Source of the DNA: Symsagittifera roscoffensis
Lineage: Eukaryota; Xenacoelomorpha; Acoela; Convolutidae
Assembly (NCBI RefSeq): GCF_963678635.1
Contig: NC_087066.1
Coordinates: 9,390,723 to 9,454,722 of the forward strand
DNA: 64,000 bases
Reading direction: 5' to 3'
Under the pieces are notes generated by a model. That model saw only the letters and a list, made by a program, of their open reading frames with translations, searched no databases and was not told where the DNA came from. Shown piece after piece: positions 11,461-22,906 of the stretch (position 1 is the stretch's first letter; each line of letters begins with the position of its first letter). The translations under genes were made by a program, and so were the position numbers.

Positions 11461-12650
11461 TATAGGTTTGGATTCATAGTCATTTGTAGTGATTCTGATG
11501 CGTTTGGTAATTGAGAAAAACTTGTAAATTGAGTTTTTGTTATTTCGTGTTGCACATATAGTATGGTAATGGGAACTCATTTTGCATTTGAATTGTTTGG
11601 TAATATTGTGTTTTAACTGGGTTTTTCTATTTGAATATTATTATTATATGCCATGGGGTTATGTCTTGTTTGTCGTATTTTTCGTTTCGTGGGTATGGTT
11701 TGAAAAAATCTGCTTGATAGATAGGATCTAGTTGATCAATGTTCTAACGTTTATTTTTTTGGTTTGTATTAAATGGTTGTTGATTTTTATTATAGTATTC
11801 CTAATCTTCTGAATAATGTGGTTGATTCCTAGTATAGTATTTGCTTACATTATTTTTATTTTGTTGTAAAAATGGATAATTTCAATATGGTCTTGTGTAC
11901 TTCGTGGTTGATAATTAAACAATACCGACTGTGAAGTTGGTTGTTGTGTATTTTTATTTTGTGGATGTGAGTTATTCTGACTATTTATATAAGGGGGTTT
12001 TGGTGTTTTTGATTTTGCAGCAAAAATAAAATAATGTTCTGAGAAATTATTTCTGTGTGAAAATTTTTGTTTATTTGATTGTCTTGATGTCGTTATCGGT
12101 CTAATTGTTTGGTAGTCCAGTTGTGAGTGTCAACGGAGGGTTTTACTGTGGACTGTATGGTTGTTTGTGGCAATCCTGTATCCATTTTTCTTGGAGTCGT
12201 AAGTGTACGGTGAATAGGTGAAATGCTTTGTTGTGCTGTTGTTGTCATTGTTTCAACTATTTCTGTGCTTACAAAATGTGATCGAGTTTGAATATCTTTT
12301 TGTGTAAGATTTCTTGCTCCATTTAGATTTTCTTGGCTAATAAATGTGGAGTTTAAACTTTTGTTTCCTGTTCTATCAGTAAATAATGAACTATAATTAG
12401 ATTAGTTGCGTCGATAGTAAGTGGATATACTTTAATATAACCTTTATGAATGGAAACGGTGGTAATTGTTTAACTGGATATATCAGTTGATATATTGATA
12501 AACGATTAATGAGACTTTTCAGGGTCCCAAACATAATCTGTTTAATCTACTAATATAGTTTTGTCGTCTGTATTTTGTGGTCGATAACATTTTCTTGCTT
12601 GTGATATGAGATCAATGGTATGGGCATCAAAGTCAATTATAAACCATGTT
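11461..12650 (-). pseudogene. gag N-terminal region or leader, heavily decayed
   Basis: Short Thr/Gln/Pro/Asn-rich stretches on the minus strand, broken by many stops. By order this is the N-terminal half of gag or the untranslated leader. No motif stands out. Confidence 0.35.
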
Positions 12651-13859
12651 AAGACTTTTGTAGATCCTGTTTAAAATTTTGTGATAAATCCTTACTAGTG
12701 AGATTTTTACGGATTGCATTAAAAAATTTTGAGAAAAAATTTATTTCCTGACTAGCAGTTGTATGTCGAGATGTTTCAGTTGGTGAATAGCCTTGTGGTT
12801 CTTTCAACTCTAAAATAGATAATTGAAAATACGTCGTTTGTGAATGTTAAATTTGCTCCCTGGGAGTTCTGGTGTTGTATAGTTTTATGTATTTTGTAAA
12901 AACTTTTGAAAATTCTATATCTATCTCGTCGGTTTTACTTGATATTTTTTGTGATTTGAGTTGATATTTCGATGAAGTTGTTTCGATTGTAGGTGAGGTT
13001 AATTCGATTGGAAAAATTCCATAAAATGATGTGATTTTACATATACCTTTGATATAGTGGTCAAAGATTTGTCGTCTTGTTCTTACTTCTGGAAGTTCTT
13101 GTGTACATGGGCTATTTCATTTTCGAAAAAGTTTACAATTAAGTTGTGGCAAAATTGTACTTGTCCTCGGACGAGATCAATTTATGGATGTATGAAAAAT
13201 GTGAGTATGGAACTATCTTTGAAGTTTTTGTTATATATTTAATCGTGTTTTTATTGTAAAACTGTTGGCGTGTAGCATTCAATACATCGTTTTGGTTGAT
13301 TCCAATAATACATACGTATTGGTTTGTTGATATATGACTTTTTTATTAAGCATTTTCCTTTTATTAATGACGGTGATGTGGCTTCTGAGTCAGAAAAATT
13401 TTAATCGGTCGTCAGTTTGGTGATTTTGTTTGTTGAGTTTTTTAAATCTTGGAGTTCTTGTATTGTGCTTGCTTCCGATTCTGAGACTTCGTTTCTTCGT
13501 TTTCAAAATCGTATTCTGATAATTTGTTTTTGTTTATTGATAATTTTCTTTCTTCGTGTTTGTCTTTTTGATCTTATATATCCTATTGTTTGTCTGTGTG
13601 GTGTGATTACAATGCCATATCTTTCGTTTTTAATTAAACAATTATGTAAAACGATTGTTTGTTTGTTACCTAGATAATCTATTGACATAAGGTTTAGGAT
13701 GATGCATGCAATATTTGGGTTGGAGGTTTTTAATTTCTTAGACTGTTAGTTCTTACGCGTTTTCTGTGGTAATCTTACCTTGGGGCATAGATTGTCGAAA
13801 GTTGACGGGTTGGGAGAGAAAATTATGTCGATTCGTGAGAAGGATTTTCAATTTTTCGT
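12651..13859. other. no recognisable gene; probable 5' leader of retroelement copy 1
   Basis: Open frames at 13057-13242 and 13417-13677 on the plus strand are T-rich hydrophobic translations opposite the element and look like shadows. I find nothing I can name here. Confidence 0.45.
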
Positions 13860-14480
13860 GACTAAATACTAGTTTAAGATGGACTTACCTAACCTTACTT
13901 AGGGGTTGTGATTTTTGATCAAGAGTTGGGGAACAGTAAGCCAATTAAAAGTTTCAGGTATAATTAGAACGCAAGTAGATCGTTAGATACTATTTTATGA
14001 CTAACTAAATTTAAGTATTTTAGCCTGGGTCATCTAAGCGGATGGGTTCAAGTGAAGGATGAGTAACCGAAGTTCTTCACTGTTTATCTTAATTAAAATA
14101 ATTAATTCTTTGAAAAATTTCTATAATAATCCTGGGTCGTTGATAAAGGTTGGGTAGTGAATTGACGTTTGAGGTCTTTAGACACTGAATAAATTTGAGA
14201 GGGGGAGAATAAAATTTTTCTATTTGATCCAGGGAAAGCCTTGATGATCAGAAACTAAAGAGAGTTAATTTAATTTCCTTTAAAGATCCAAGGGAAGCCT
14301 TGATGTTCCGTTATTTAATTTAAGTTTTTTAAGTTAAAACAAGGATAAGCCTAGATAATTTAACGATAAAAGTTTAGGTTAAAAAAGGATTAAGGTTAAA
14401 GTTTAGATGATGGTAATTTTTTGAGATATGCTGTTATGATTTGAGTGATGAAGCTGGGATGAAGAAATGGTTTATATTGA
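13860..14480 (-). repeat. LTR-like end of retroelement copy 1
   Basis: The reverse complement of this stretch matches the plus strand at about 16,400-17,100 over several hundred bases. Shared landmarks include the string TAGCCTGGGTCA versus TGACCCAGGC, and two short blocks with the core CATCAAGGCTT. The two copies are inverted relative to each other and sit at the outer 5' side of both retroelements, so they are LTR or leader sequence. Exact TG...CA ends and target duplications could not be fixed. Confidence 0.55.
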
Positions 14481-15309
14481 TTAATAAAACTAACAATTAT
14501 GCTTTATACTAATTAATTTTTGTATTTTTTTTTTCAATAAATATTTTTATTGAAAATGTTTTAAAATACTGCAAACGACTTGTGTTATTTTTATCAGTCG
14601 TTATTGTATAAATAGTAGGTTTAGCACCATTAAGGTTATCGAAGGATTTCTTCAAAGTTTAGGTCAGTAAATGAAAATTAGAATTTACTGCTGAAAGAAG
14701 TCTAATGACATACATAGGTAACTTTGTGATATGTGCTATAAAAAAGGCTGTGAAAACGTCGGAAACACGTTGAAACTTTTTAGATTTTGAACACAACAAG
14801 TAAATAATGTGCATCAGAAAAAGCAAAAGACAAAATGTCTATGGATTGATTGTAACCGCGACAAATGAGCAGAAAACACTGCTGAGTTCTTTTTTTCAGC
14901 AATGAGTTCAGCAAATTGATTCGTAAATAGGTCTAGGGTGAATTGGTAGTTTGAATGAGTTTTCGATGTGATTGCCCTGGACTCTGTAAGTTCTTAGCAG
15001 GAAGTCTAAGGTTTTCCCGTGGCTACGTAACCCGGGCCGTTGATTTCAGTAATTTTTTTGCAGACTGCCGGTTTTTCCAAATGGTCCGTTTTTTAAATTG
15101 TGCGGTGAAGCCGTTAGATTTCTAAGAACGAAATCAAGGCAGATAAAACGTGTGATTTTGTTATGCGCTGCTCGAAACCCATTTCGGTTGTCACATATTC
15201 TGTAGGCCTTTGCGTGGAAGGGTCCAGCAAAAGAGTTCTTCTTGCAATGTACGGATACTTGTTCTCCGATAGAAGCAGTTGGTCTAGTTAAAAACAAGTG
15301 TTTATACCC
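14481..15309. other. spacer between the two retroelements; one unassigned ORF at 15046-15315 (minus)
   Basis: Most of the stretch is AT-rich and without a gene. The part from about 14,900 to 15,315 has clearly more G and C, and on the minus strand holds an 89-codon ORF starting MGGYKHLFLTRPTASIGEQ with scattered Cys and His. It resembles no family I know and may be a fragment of another inserted sequence. Confidence 0.35.
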
Positions 15310-15900
15310 ACCCAACTATATTATTGATAGATTATCTCTCTAAAACAATTAGAACTAACCAATCATGATGCATGACGGCTCTTTTTCCTTACCCCCCTCC
15401 CTAACTGCAAATTTTTTTAAATAAAAAACTCTTCACATTCCCGATTGTAATTAAAATTGACATGCAGGCTAATTAGGCCCTGACAAACATCTTTGGTCCT
15501 TAAAATCAACCTTGAAAAGCTGCTCATTAGACCATAAAATTGATTCTGGTGTGGGGTGGAGTGAAAAGGAAAAAGTGCATTCATGACTAAAACTTACAAA
15601 AAATTTTAAGGCTGAAACTATTTATAGTTTCAGTCAGAGAAAAATTATATCAACTTAGCAAACAGTTGCTCTTACTAAGTTCTTCTACTTGATTCTAAGC
15701 CTCGCAATAGTACCAGTATACTCTAGATCTATCGAGACTAGGAGATATGAAGCTAAGACTTGGATGGTATTAGACTAAGAAGTTGCGGGAACCTTTCCGC
15801 CCAAAAATATCATACCGTGACAAACAGACGGTGCATCTTACCCGGAACTACTCCATTAGAAGACGAGCCGGACTTTAATTCATCTGGTGCAAACAAAAGA
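15310..15900 (+). repeat. isolated copy of the array's conserved repeat block
   Basis: This block resembles sequence at 30,880-31,260, 37,970-38,200, 42,340-42,570, 47,130-47,480 and 51,390-51,770. Landmarks are AACCAATCATGAT, ACTATTTATAGTTTCAG, TTAGCAAACAGTTGCTCTT, ACTCTAGATCT and GACTAAGAAGTTGC. It is the only clear piece of the right-hand array found left of the array boundary at about 22,896. It lies between the two divergent retroelements, which suggests that they inserted into, or recombined with, array-type DNA. Confidence 0.65.
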
Positions 15901-16399
15901 GTCTCGAACAGACCTCTACTAAATTAGAATTAGCATAACAAAAAAATTTTGTGCCAACAAGATCAAAAACGCAAAAACTAATGATAAACCAAATTAAAAA
16001 TACAATCACCTTATTTCACGTCTCAATAAATCTAATCAAACCAAACGAAGATTTAGGCTGACACGAGCATACAATCAAAACGACAAACCGAGCCTCTACA
16101 ATGTAAAACGAAGAAACAGAAAACAACGACTGTTTCTCTACAAAACCATTTATGCAGTACATTTCCAATCATTGAAATAAATTGCAATAAATGAGCGGTA
16201 AGCGTCGCTTCAGAGCGATATATTCCACTCTGATATTTAGTTTTTACTTGTATTATCAGCCAGCTACAGCCCTTATTTTTACCTCTAAAAAACATTAAAT
16301 TCTGCATTAATTTTCTTAAAACCTTATAAATTATATATTATTTGAACAAATGATATGCAAAAATTAGTTTGTTAAAACATTTATGATTAATTTTGTGAA
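15901..16399. other. no recognisable gene
   Basis: AT-rich sequence next to the LTR-like end of copy 2. A minus-strand open frame (16053-16307) has a Cys/Phe/Val-rich hydrophobic translation and no upstream or downstream support. Confidence 0.4.
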
Positions 16400-17100
16400 A
16401 AAAGGTTACTTGCTTCCAATGGATCGTTTTCTTGTTGTTTTGCTTCTTCATCTGAAACCTACAAGAACCATTTAAACAACTCACCTCATTTAAATGTAAG
16501 TCCTAAGTTTCTCTTAAAAAATTTAACTTTAATTAAAACTTTGTTCAAGACAATCCTTCAGTTTCAACCTAAAGTATTTAGTTAATCAGATCATCAAGTC
16601 TACCCGTGGATCTTTAAATTTTTATACTAATCTTAAAACCTTAACAATTTACTTGTAAACTAATCTTATATCAACCTTAATTTTTGATCAACAAGGCTGT
16701 CCTTGGATCAACAGAAAATTTTAAATTCTAATCCCAAACTTGGAAAACTAATGTCTAACGACATAAAATGTCGTTGCATTTTCCAAATACTAAAAACGAC
16801 CCAGTAACAACAGTTTTCTTTCAAAAGTTATTTGGTTTCAATCAAGATAAACATTAAAAACTTCGGTACTGTTTCTTCACTTGAGCCCTACCTCTTAATT
16901 GACCCAGGCCCAGAAAAAACTTTAAATTAAACAGAAATCAAACAGTATCTAAGAACTATCTGTTAACTAACAATATCTGAGCCTTGTAGATTTATTTTCT
17001 AATCACCAACCCTTGATCTCAACTCGAACCCAGACTAAGTCAGGTTAAATTTACTTTGATGTATCTTACTTACTTGAGAGCAGTACAAAATCATTCAAAC
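16400..17100 (+). repeat. LTR-like end of retroelement copy 2
   Basis: Inverted counterpart of 13,860-14,480. Shared landmarks include TTAATTGACCCAGGC, TTCGGTACTGTTTCTTCACTT, and a doubled block with the core TCAAGTCTACCCGTGGATC and then AACAAGGCTGTCCTTGGATC. Exact ends were not resolved. Confidence 0.55.
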
Positions 17101-19499
17101 GAAATGATAAACTCTCTCCTCAACTTTTCTTTTCACGACAATCAAACCCGGGGATTAGGGAAACCTCAGCAAAAGCGTAAGAAGTAACATTTTAGGAAAT
17201 AAAAACTGTTACCCGGAATTTACATCAATTTGATCATTGATGTAAATTGATGTAAATTCAAAACACGCTAATGTCAAAAGATACTTTGGTAAACCAACAA
17301 AAATAATTTTACTTCACAATTGTTGATCAAAAGAAGCACAATACGACCTCGTTATAACAATGCACAAACAAAAAGTATAATAGATTAGATCAAAAAAGCC
17401 AATAAAAAGGAAGGTAAAACTCCCAAAACAAAACAAACAAATTTCAAGAACACGAAACGCTGTTTCGAAATCTGACTCGACAACATTACAAAAACTTCAA
17501 AATCTTAGAAAAACTTTTACAGGACAAAAGCGAAGCAGCAGACAGTCAAAGACATTTTTCGGAGTCAGATGCAACAAAAACATCTTCCATAAGAGGCAAC
17601 CGCTGAATGCAAAACTCGTATTCTCGCGAACCAGTAAGACTATAAAATTGGAATCAAGCATCAAAACATAATGAAAGGGTCACACTAGCCGTAATATCGC
17701 ACTAAATTGACTCAATAAGACAAAAATTTAACAATTACACTAACGCTTCAATCTTCATCAATTCAAATAGCCACCCATCAAGAGGACAAGGACGTTTTTG
17801 TCAATATTCAATCGTAATTTTGCTTCAAAGGGGCAATAGTCCATGTTAGCAAAGATTCCCAGAACAAAAAGTTGACAAAAAAGAGATCACTATCTACAAG
17901 GCGTATGTATTATAACTTCAAATATTTGCATACTCACAATCGAAATTTTTACATCAATTACATCAAATCAACTATCACAAGAATATAAACAGATGATATA
18001 GAAGCTGAATTTTCATAAATTTTTGGCTTCTATATCAGAAAACAAAGAAGCCGTGGAATATATTTTAAAATGAGACAACCGAATGCACAGAGACCAATAT
18101 CAATTTTCACTCACAATTGATGTTTTTTGTATTATTCATAGTTACGTTTCTAAATATTAGACACAAACGATACAGAATACGCATCTCCGCCACAAACATC
18201 TGGACAAACAATAGTGAGACGAGTTTTTAATCTTTTCTCCCGCTCTGTAAATTCCATTCGTTAAACAATATTTTACAATGAAGTATCACAAATAAATAAA
18301 AACGAGCTGCAAAGAATCCTAAAATGGTTGATAGTAGATTGTTTCCAACATAATCCATATCTCATTTGTCAAGCAAGAAAATTTTAGACCACAAAATGAC
18401 GACAGAACAGTACTATCAGAAGAAACAGATTATGTATTGGACCCGAAAAGGTCTGAAAATCTCTGTTTTAACATACCAAGCAATATCTCAAGTTGTTTAA
18501 GAGTAACTTTATTAAAAATTGATACTACATCTTCAAATTATATTAATATATTTATTGCAAAAAGATTCAACAACACTCTCAATTCATTTTTATGACACAT
18601 AAGAAAATCTAAACGAAACTACCAATCTAAGTCAACAAGATGTACGAACACCATCCCATTATACAATGAAAAAAAAAGCTGAAACACCACCTTAAACAAC
18701 ACAACAAAGTTTTTCACCTATACATCCAACAATTGCAACACCACACAACAAAAACAAACTCCGTTTCACTCAACAACATTACACTCAAGCCATTGGACAT
18801 ATCAAAACACCCACAAATATGGATTAGCAAACATATAGACTTTTAACTAAGCCACGTCCAAGTAACAAACCAAATATATGAAGGTGATAATTTTGAAAAT
18901 CACTTTTAAGATTTTTTCACAATTATCAAAATCATCAATCCAATAACATAACCATTTGTCAATAAGCAAAATCAATCTCATGAACGTTATAACACCCAGG
19001 AAGTACAAAAAACCCAATAATCTAATCTGTAAGTTTCAATTATCGAAGAAAATTTTGGACAGTTCGCACTGAAAACTATCCCTTTTCTACGCAAAAAAAA
19101 ACAAACTTGAGTAATAGACAATGCACACGAAACCAGCCACGCTATTCAGAAGATGAAGATTAATTTCATCTGAGCCTACAATAGTATAATATGACCAACG
19201 ATAAATACCACTGCAATGGTAAAAATCAACCAGAGAATAATTTTCAACCAGATAATTTTGAATTTTACATGAATCTACAAAGACCACGATAACACTAACA
19301 AAAATTTTCTGCACTGCAATATTTTGTACAACCAGACAACAACATGCAGTCACAGTACCAAAAAAGAACTCAAGGTTAACGACCTATTCAATGAAACATG
19401 AGTTTTCACTACCTTATATTTACAACAACATGATTTAACCAAATCTCAATTTACAATTTTTTTACAAAGTTACCAAATACACCAAAATCACTCCAAATG
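17101..19499. other. decayed leader and gag start of copy 2, no recognisable gene
   Basis: About 2.4 kb of A-rich sequence without a convincing frame on the plus strand. A perfect short tandem repeat of GATGTAAATT occurs near 17,239-17,260. The minus-strand open frame at 19087-19353 is a shadow rich in Val, Cys and Tyr. Confidence 0.45.
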
Positions 19500-19935
19500 A
19501 CACCAAATTTATAGCACATGGGTGGATGTTCTCCAAAATCTAATAAACCCCTTATGGTAAAAACAGAAATTGATTCTGAATAATTTCTAGAAGAATAGTG
19601 AAACGCTGCCACAGCAAACTGAATATTCAATATATGCCAAGAGTCTATAAACTCACCACTTCAACAAAACCATTAGACGCACAGTCAATCATACCTAGAG
19701 AAACAAAATCTGACTGGAAACGATTCACAAAAATAGTTCTGAAATGTTTGACTCTGGTTGTAACAAACTTCAAAGAGTTCTATGCAATGAAACTCGCATA
19801 CTTCCCACAGAATCTATGAATCAATTCGCTGTACGAATAAAAACTGTGGTAAAAAAATACTCTCTGAAAACACACGACTATAAAAACAAAAAACAGACAA
19901 AAATTTTCGTGATGGCTTTCACACCCCAAAAATGA
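19500..19935 (+). pseudogene. gag, capsid-like region of copy 2 (frameshifted)
   Basis: Two overlapping frames (19598-19819 and 19744-19935) carry the blocks TKSDWKRFTK, then MFDSGCNK, MNQFAVRIKTVVKK and KTHDYKNKKQTKIFVMAFTP. These match the capsid part of copy 1 at 11,272-10,943. A frameshift near 19,745 separates them. The homology begins at about 19,520 but is truncated relative to copy 1 by an internal deletion near 19,610-19,640. Confidence 0.65.
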
Positions 19936-19966
19936 TGCAATTATTTCCCTAAATACGGATTAACCG

Positions 19967-20566
19967 TTGCCGAATGTAGACAAAAACAACAAGATAAATC
20001 CTCCACCGAAATATAAAGAACCAAAAATATCTTTTTATTCAATACATGAAAAGAGATCAAAACTTACCAACTCATCCACAGAACTAATAGTTGAGGAAAA
20101 CCAGTTCGTTGCAGCTATAGTAATAGCAGACCTTGATCACCATATTCTAATAACTTTTGCGGACGATTTGCATATAGACGAAATTCACAAACCAATTCAC
20201 AAAACAGATACAGCCAATCAAACAGCCAGAATAACCAATATAGGAATAATTTCTCAATGTCCAACTCAAACAGAGGTAGCTATTTCATCTATTATAGAAA
20301 TCGATTGTTCTCAACTAATTAAAACCGATATTACTCAATTAATTGATCAAGAAACTTTACAAATATCAATAAAAAATAATAAAAAAACTTTAATGGGAAT
20401 CACTTTGATATTATACTTAGAAACTATTCCAACAACCGACCAAATAAAACATTTTATAACATTTGGCCACAACACAACTCTGAATCTAGAAACAAGAGCC
20501 ATCAAAAACTATCAGAAATTTATTTACAATCCCCACAATGAAAGGACTTCACAACATTCACATTAA
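19967..20566 (+). pseudogene. gag C-terminal Ile/Thr/Asp-rich domain of copy 2
   Basis: The longest uninterrupted frame of copy 2 (199 codons, starting MPNVDKNNKINPPP). It is dominated by Ile, Thr, Gln and Asp in loose repeats (IIEIDCSQLIKTDITQLID), the counterpart of the repeat domain at 10,080-10,560 in copy 1. The Arg-rich tail seen in copy 1 is not preserved here, and no zinc knuckle is visible. The ATG is simply the first in the open frame; the natural protein would be continuous with the capsid part upstream. Confidence 0.5.
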
Positions 20567-21631
20567 ACAGACTCATAATTTTCGAATTAGTGCATCTAAA
20601 CAAAAACGAAAGATAAACCAAGTTCAGAATACAAATACAACAACTCCAGAATCCACCCGGAAAAGATAATCAGGAAATTTTGGGAAACTCAAAAAACTTC
20701 ATTTACACTGTGAAAGTACAGATGATGAAAAATGAAAACCGAAAGCACATTAGTTTTTAACATGTTAAAAAATGAACATGAATATGAATTTCCAATTTAA
20801 TCGAAAAAAATACTTTACTCAAATATTAGTGAGTCAAACACTGATCAGAAAGGTTACATACCTCATTCAGTCGAAAATCAAAGAAACATGAATAATATTT
20901 TTTTTATATAAATCATAAAATGTTTTTTTATAAATTTATAAACTTATATACGTCTGTGATGGGGGTCTTCGTCGCTATGATCTTGCTGTTTCTGCGCTAT
21001 GTACCTACAAGCGGAAACGGTTCTGAGGTGGACTTGCAGTCCAAACATTGAAACCAAAAACTTAAGCGTGAACAAATTTCAAGACTTTTTCCTGAAAAAC
21101 AAACATCACGACCTAAATAAATGGAAGTTTATGTGGTTCATTGGCTTTTAAAACAGTCAGACGATGAAATGAAGGTTCGGAAACAATCAAATAGAATATT
21201 ACAGAAGCCAAACAACTAAGATAGTGACTTCCTGGGGGAAGAAACGGTATCATTATCAAAGAACTTGCTGTTTTTTTTTTAAAATTTTTAGTTTTAAAAC
21301 TGTCTTCGAGTTAAATACACCTGTTTAGAACAAACAAAATAGCATTTTAAAACTCTCATAGCAATCGGATATTTCCGGTTTGACTCAAAGCTTGGCCAAA
21401 CTTATGCCAATAATATGTTTCCTGAAAAGCTTTCCTTCTGGGTTGGGTTGTTTCTTTTTTAGGTCAAATTAAGAAATAGGACAAATAAAGCCTAATTTTG
21501 GCCCACAAGGCACAGAGTTTGTCAAATTGTGCCTTGTGCTGTGGTTAGTTTGCTTGAAATTTTAGAAAATATGAGTATGGAATTTTATGAACAGTTTTCG
21601 TTCCATGTTTTGCATATTAAAAAAAACTTTA
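20567..21631. other. stretch without pol; unrecognised sequence up to the gap
   Basis: Where copy 1 has protease, RT, RNase H and integrase (about 4 kb), this copy has about 1 kb with no such motif. The part from about 20,945 to 21,090 is less AT-rich and looks foreign to the element. No gene is recognised. Confidence 0.5.
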
Positions 21632-21831
21632 NNNNNNNNNNNNNNNNNNNNNNNNNNNNNNNNNNNNNNNNNNNNNNNNNNNNNNNNNNNNNNNNNNNNN
21701 NNNNNNNNNNNNNNNNNNNNNNNNNNNNNNNNNNNNNNNNNNNNNNNNNNNNNNNNNNNNNNNNNNNNNNNNNNNNNNNNNNNNNNNNNNNNNNNNNNNN
21801 NNNNNNNNNNNNNNNNNNNNNNNNNNNNNNN
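21632..21831. other. assembly gap (200 N)
   Basis: Exactly 200 consecutive N, a common placeholder length for a scaffold gap of unknown size. Frames drawn through it are meaningless. Confidence 0.99.
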
Positions 21832-22117
21832 CTGTCATATACATGTTTCTTTCAAGTCTTTTTCTAATAAATTCCTTTTTCCCAAATTCAATCTTGATTT
21901 CCTCGTAACTCAATATGATTGCGAAGATCACCAATATGAAACGCTACACAAATACGAAATTAACCAGGTTACACACTGCGAATTTGAATCACAACAATTA
22001 GAATCATCAAAAGCAATTGTCACACTATTTTACAAAGCTGGCGCTACAACTCTTGAAGATTTTAAGTTTAAAAGGGGAGTTTTTCTGAACAGAAAGTACA
22101 TTGTTATCAACTTTTAA
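21832..22117 (+). pseudogene. env-like protein fragment with LVTQYDC motif, copy 2
   Basis: An open stretch after the gap contains FLVTQYDCEDHQ and, about 20 residues later, VTHCEFESQQ, then FYKAGATTLEDFKFKRGVF. It aligns with the YDC segment of copy 1 near 3,230. This is the mature N-terminal part of the env-like ectodomain. The frame ends at 22,117, and homology continues in other frames. Confidence 0.6.
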
Positions 22118-22895
22118 TTGAAATCAAATTTAGACCTGATCATGAACCATACTCTCAGAACAACCTTGAAAATTTATACATCTTGATCCAGAAGACTGTA
22201 AAGATAATTTAAAACGACTAAAGATAAAAAGAAACAAAAAAATAGTCAAAAATTTCTAATTTTTCTTATCTTTCCAGACTCCAGCACACCAAGCACAACT
22301 TGAACAACATCAATGCCACATACATTTGATGAAAAACTCCCTTATCACAGTGCACACGTAAGATTAACATCTGATTTACACGATAAGCAGATGTATACCT
22401 CGAATAGGAATGAATAATTCATCAAATTTTTACATCAAATTGTGAAGCAAACACAAAAAAATCCGGACATCGAGGAAAAGTGTTCCTGACTGGAAAGTTC
22501 AATTTGAAAAAGTACAATTCACTCGGGACCTAAAAAGTGGCACCATAGTCTATCAAGGATTTTGCTTAACCATAGTCTATCAAGGATTTCGCAAACAGGC
22601 AACCATTGTTTTGTTACCTGAAGACACTTGTACCACATTCCAAGCTGCTAAAGTCGAAGCAAGAATGATGACACTTTACAAAAAAAAACAACTACTCGAA
22701 TCCATACCATTTGAATAATAAACTTCTGATAAGAAACGATCAAACCCAAATCCATAAAAAAATTTCGAAGATTGAAATCGAAAATTAATCTACCGTTTTC
22801 AAATCTACCCTGAAACTGAACTAGCATTAAAGTATCAAAACCCAATTTTTCGAGCACAATTTATATTAAAACTCGTTAAAAATGATAAACCTAGA
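22118..22895 (+). pseudogene. env-like ectodomain remnants of copy 2, cut by the array boundary
   Basis: Frames are short, but at about 22,790-22,860 the plus strand reads FQIYPETELALKYQ, the counterpart of the copy 1 segment at 2,103-2,519. Sequence identity to the element stops at 22,893-22,907, where polymerase-type array sequence begins (CGACTCAAAAACGAAAATTG). Confidence 0.5.
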
Positions 22896-22906
22896 GGAAC
22901 CCAAAA

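Larger units (their letters stand above)
1..14480 (-). mobile_element. Ty3/gypsy-type LTR retroelement with env-like region, copy 1 (decayed, cut by window start)
   Basis: Read on the minus strand, the pieces follow the order LTR-like end, gag, protease, reverse transcriptase, RNase H, integrase, env-like region. This is the layout of env-bearing Ty3/gypsy elements (errantivirus-like). Each domain is split by stops and frameshifts, so this is an old inactive copy. The 3' LTR would lie left of base 1 and is not seen. A second copy in the opposite orientation (about 16,400-22,895) shares its gag, LTR-like and env segments, which supports one family. The host and the exact clade cannot be told from the sequence alone. 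Confidence 0.8.
16400..22895 (+). mobile_element. Ty3/gypsy-type retroelement with env-like region, copy 2 (pol missing)
   Basis: On the plus strand the order is LTR-like end, leader, gag capsid part (19,500-19,935), gag repeat domain (19,967-20,566), an unrelated or unrecognised stretch with the 200-N gap, and env pieces (21,832-22,895). Gag and env blocks match copy 1. No RT, RNase H or integrase motif is visible, so pol is deleted or hidden in the gap. The right end is cut abruptly by sequence of the polymerase-type array at about 22,893-22,907, and no 3' LTR is seen. Confidence 0.75.

Noticed and set aside
21529-22117. Long frames through 21,629-21,934
   Set aside because: They run through the 200-N gap, so their length is artificial. 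Only the part after 21,832 is real sequence.
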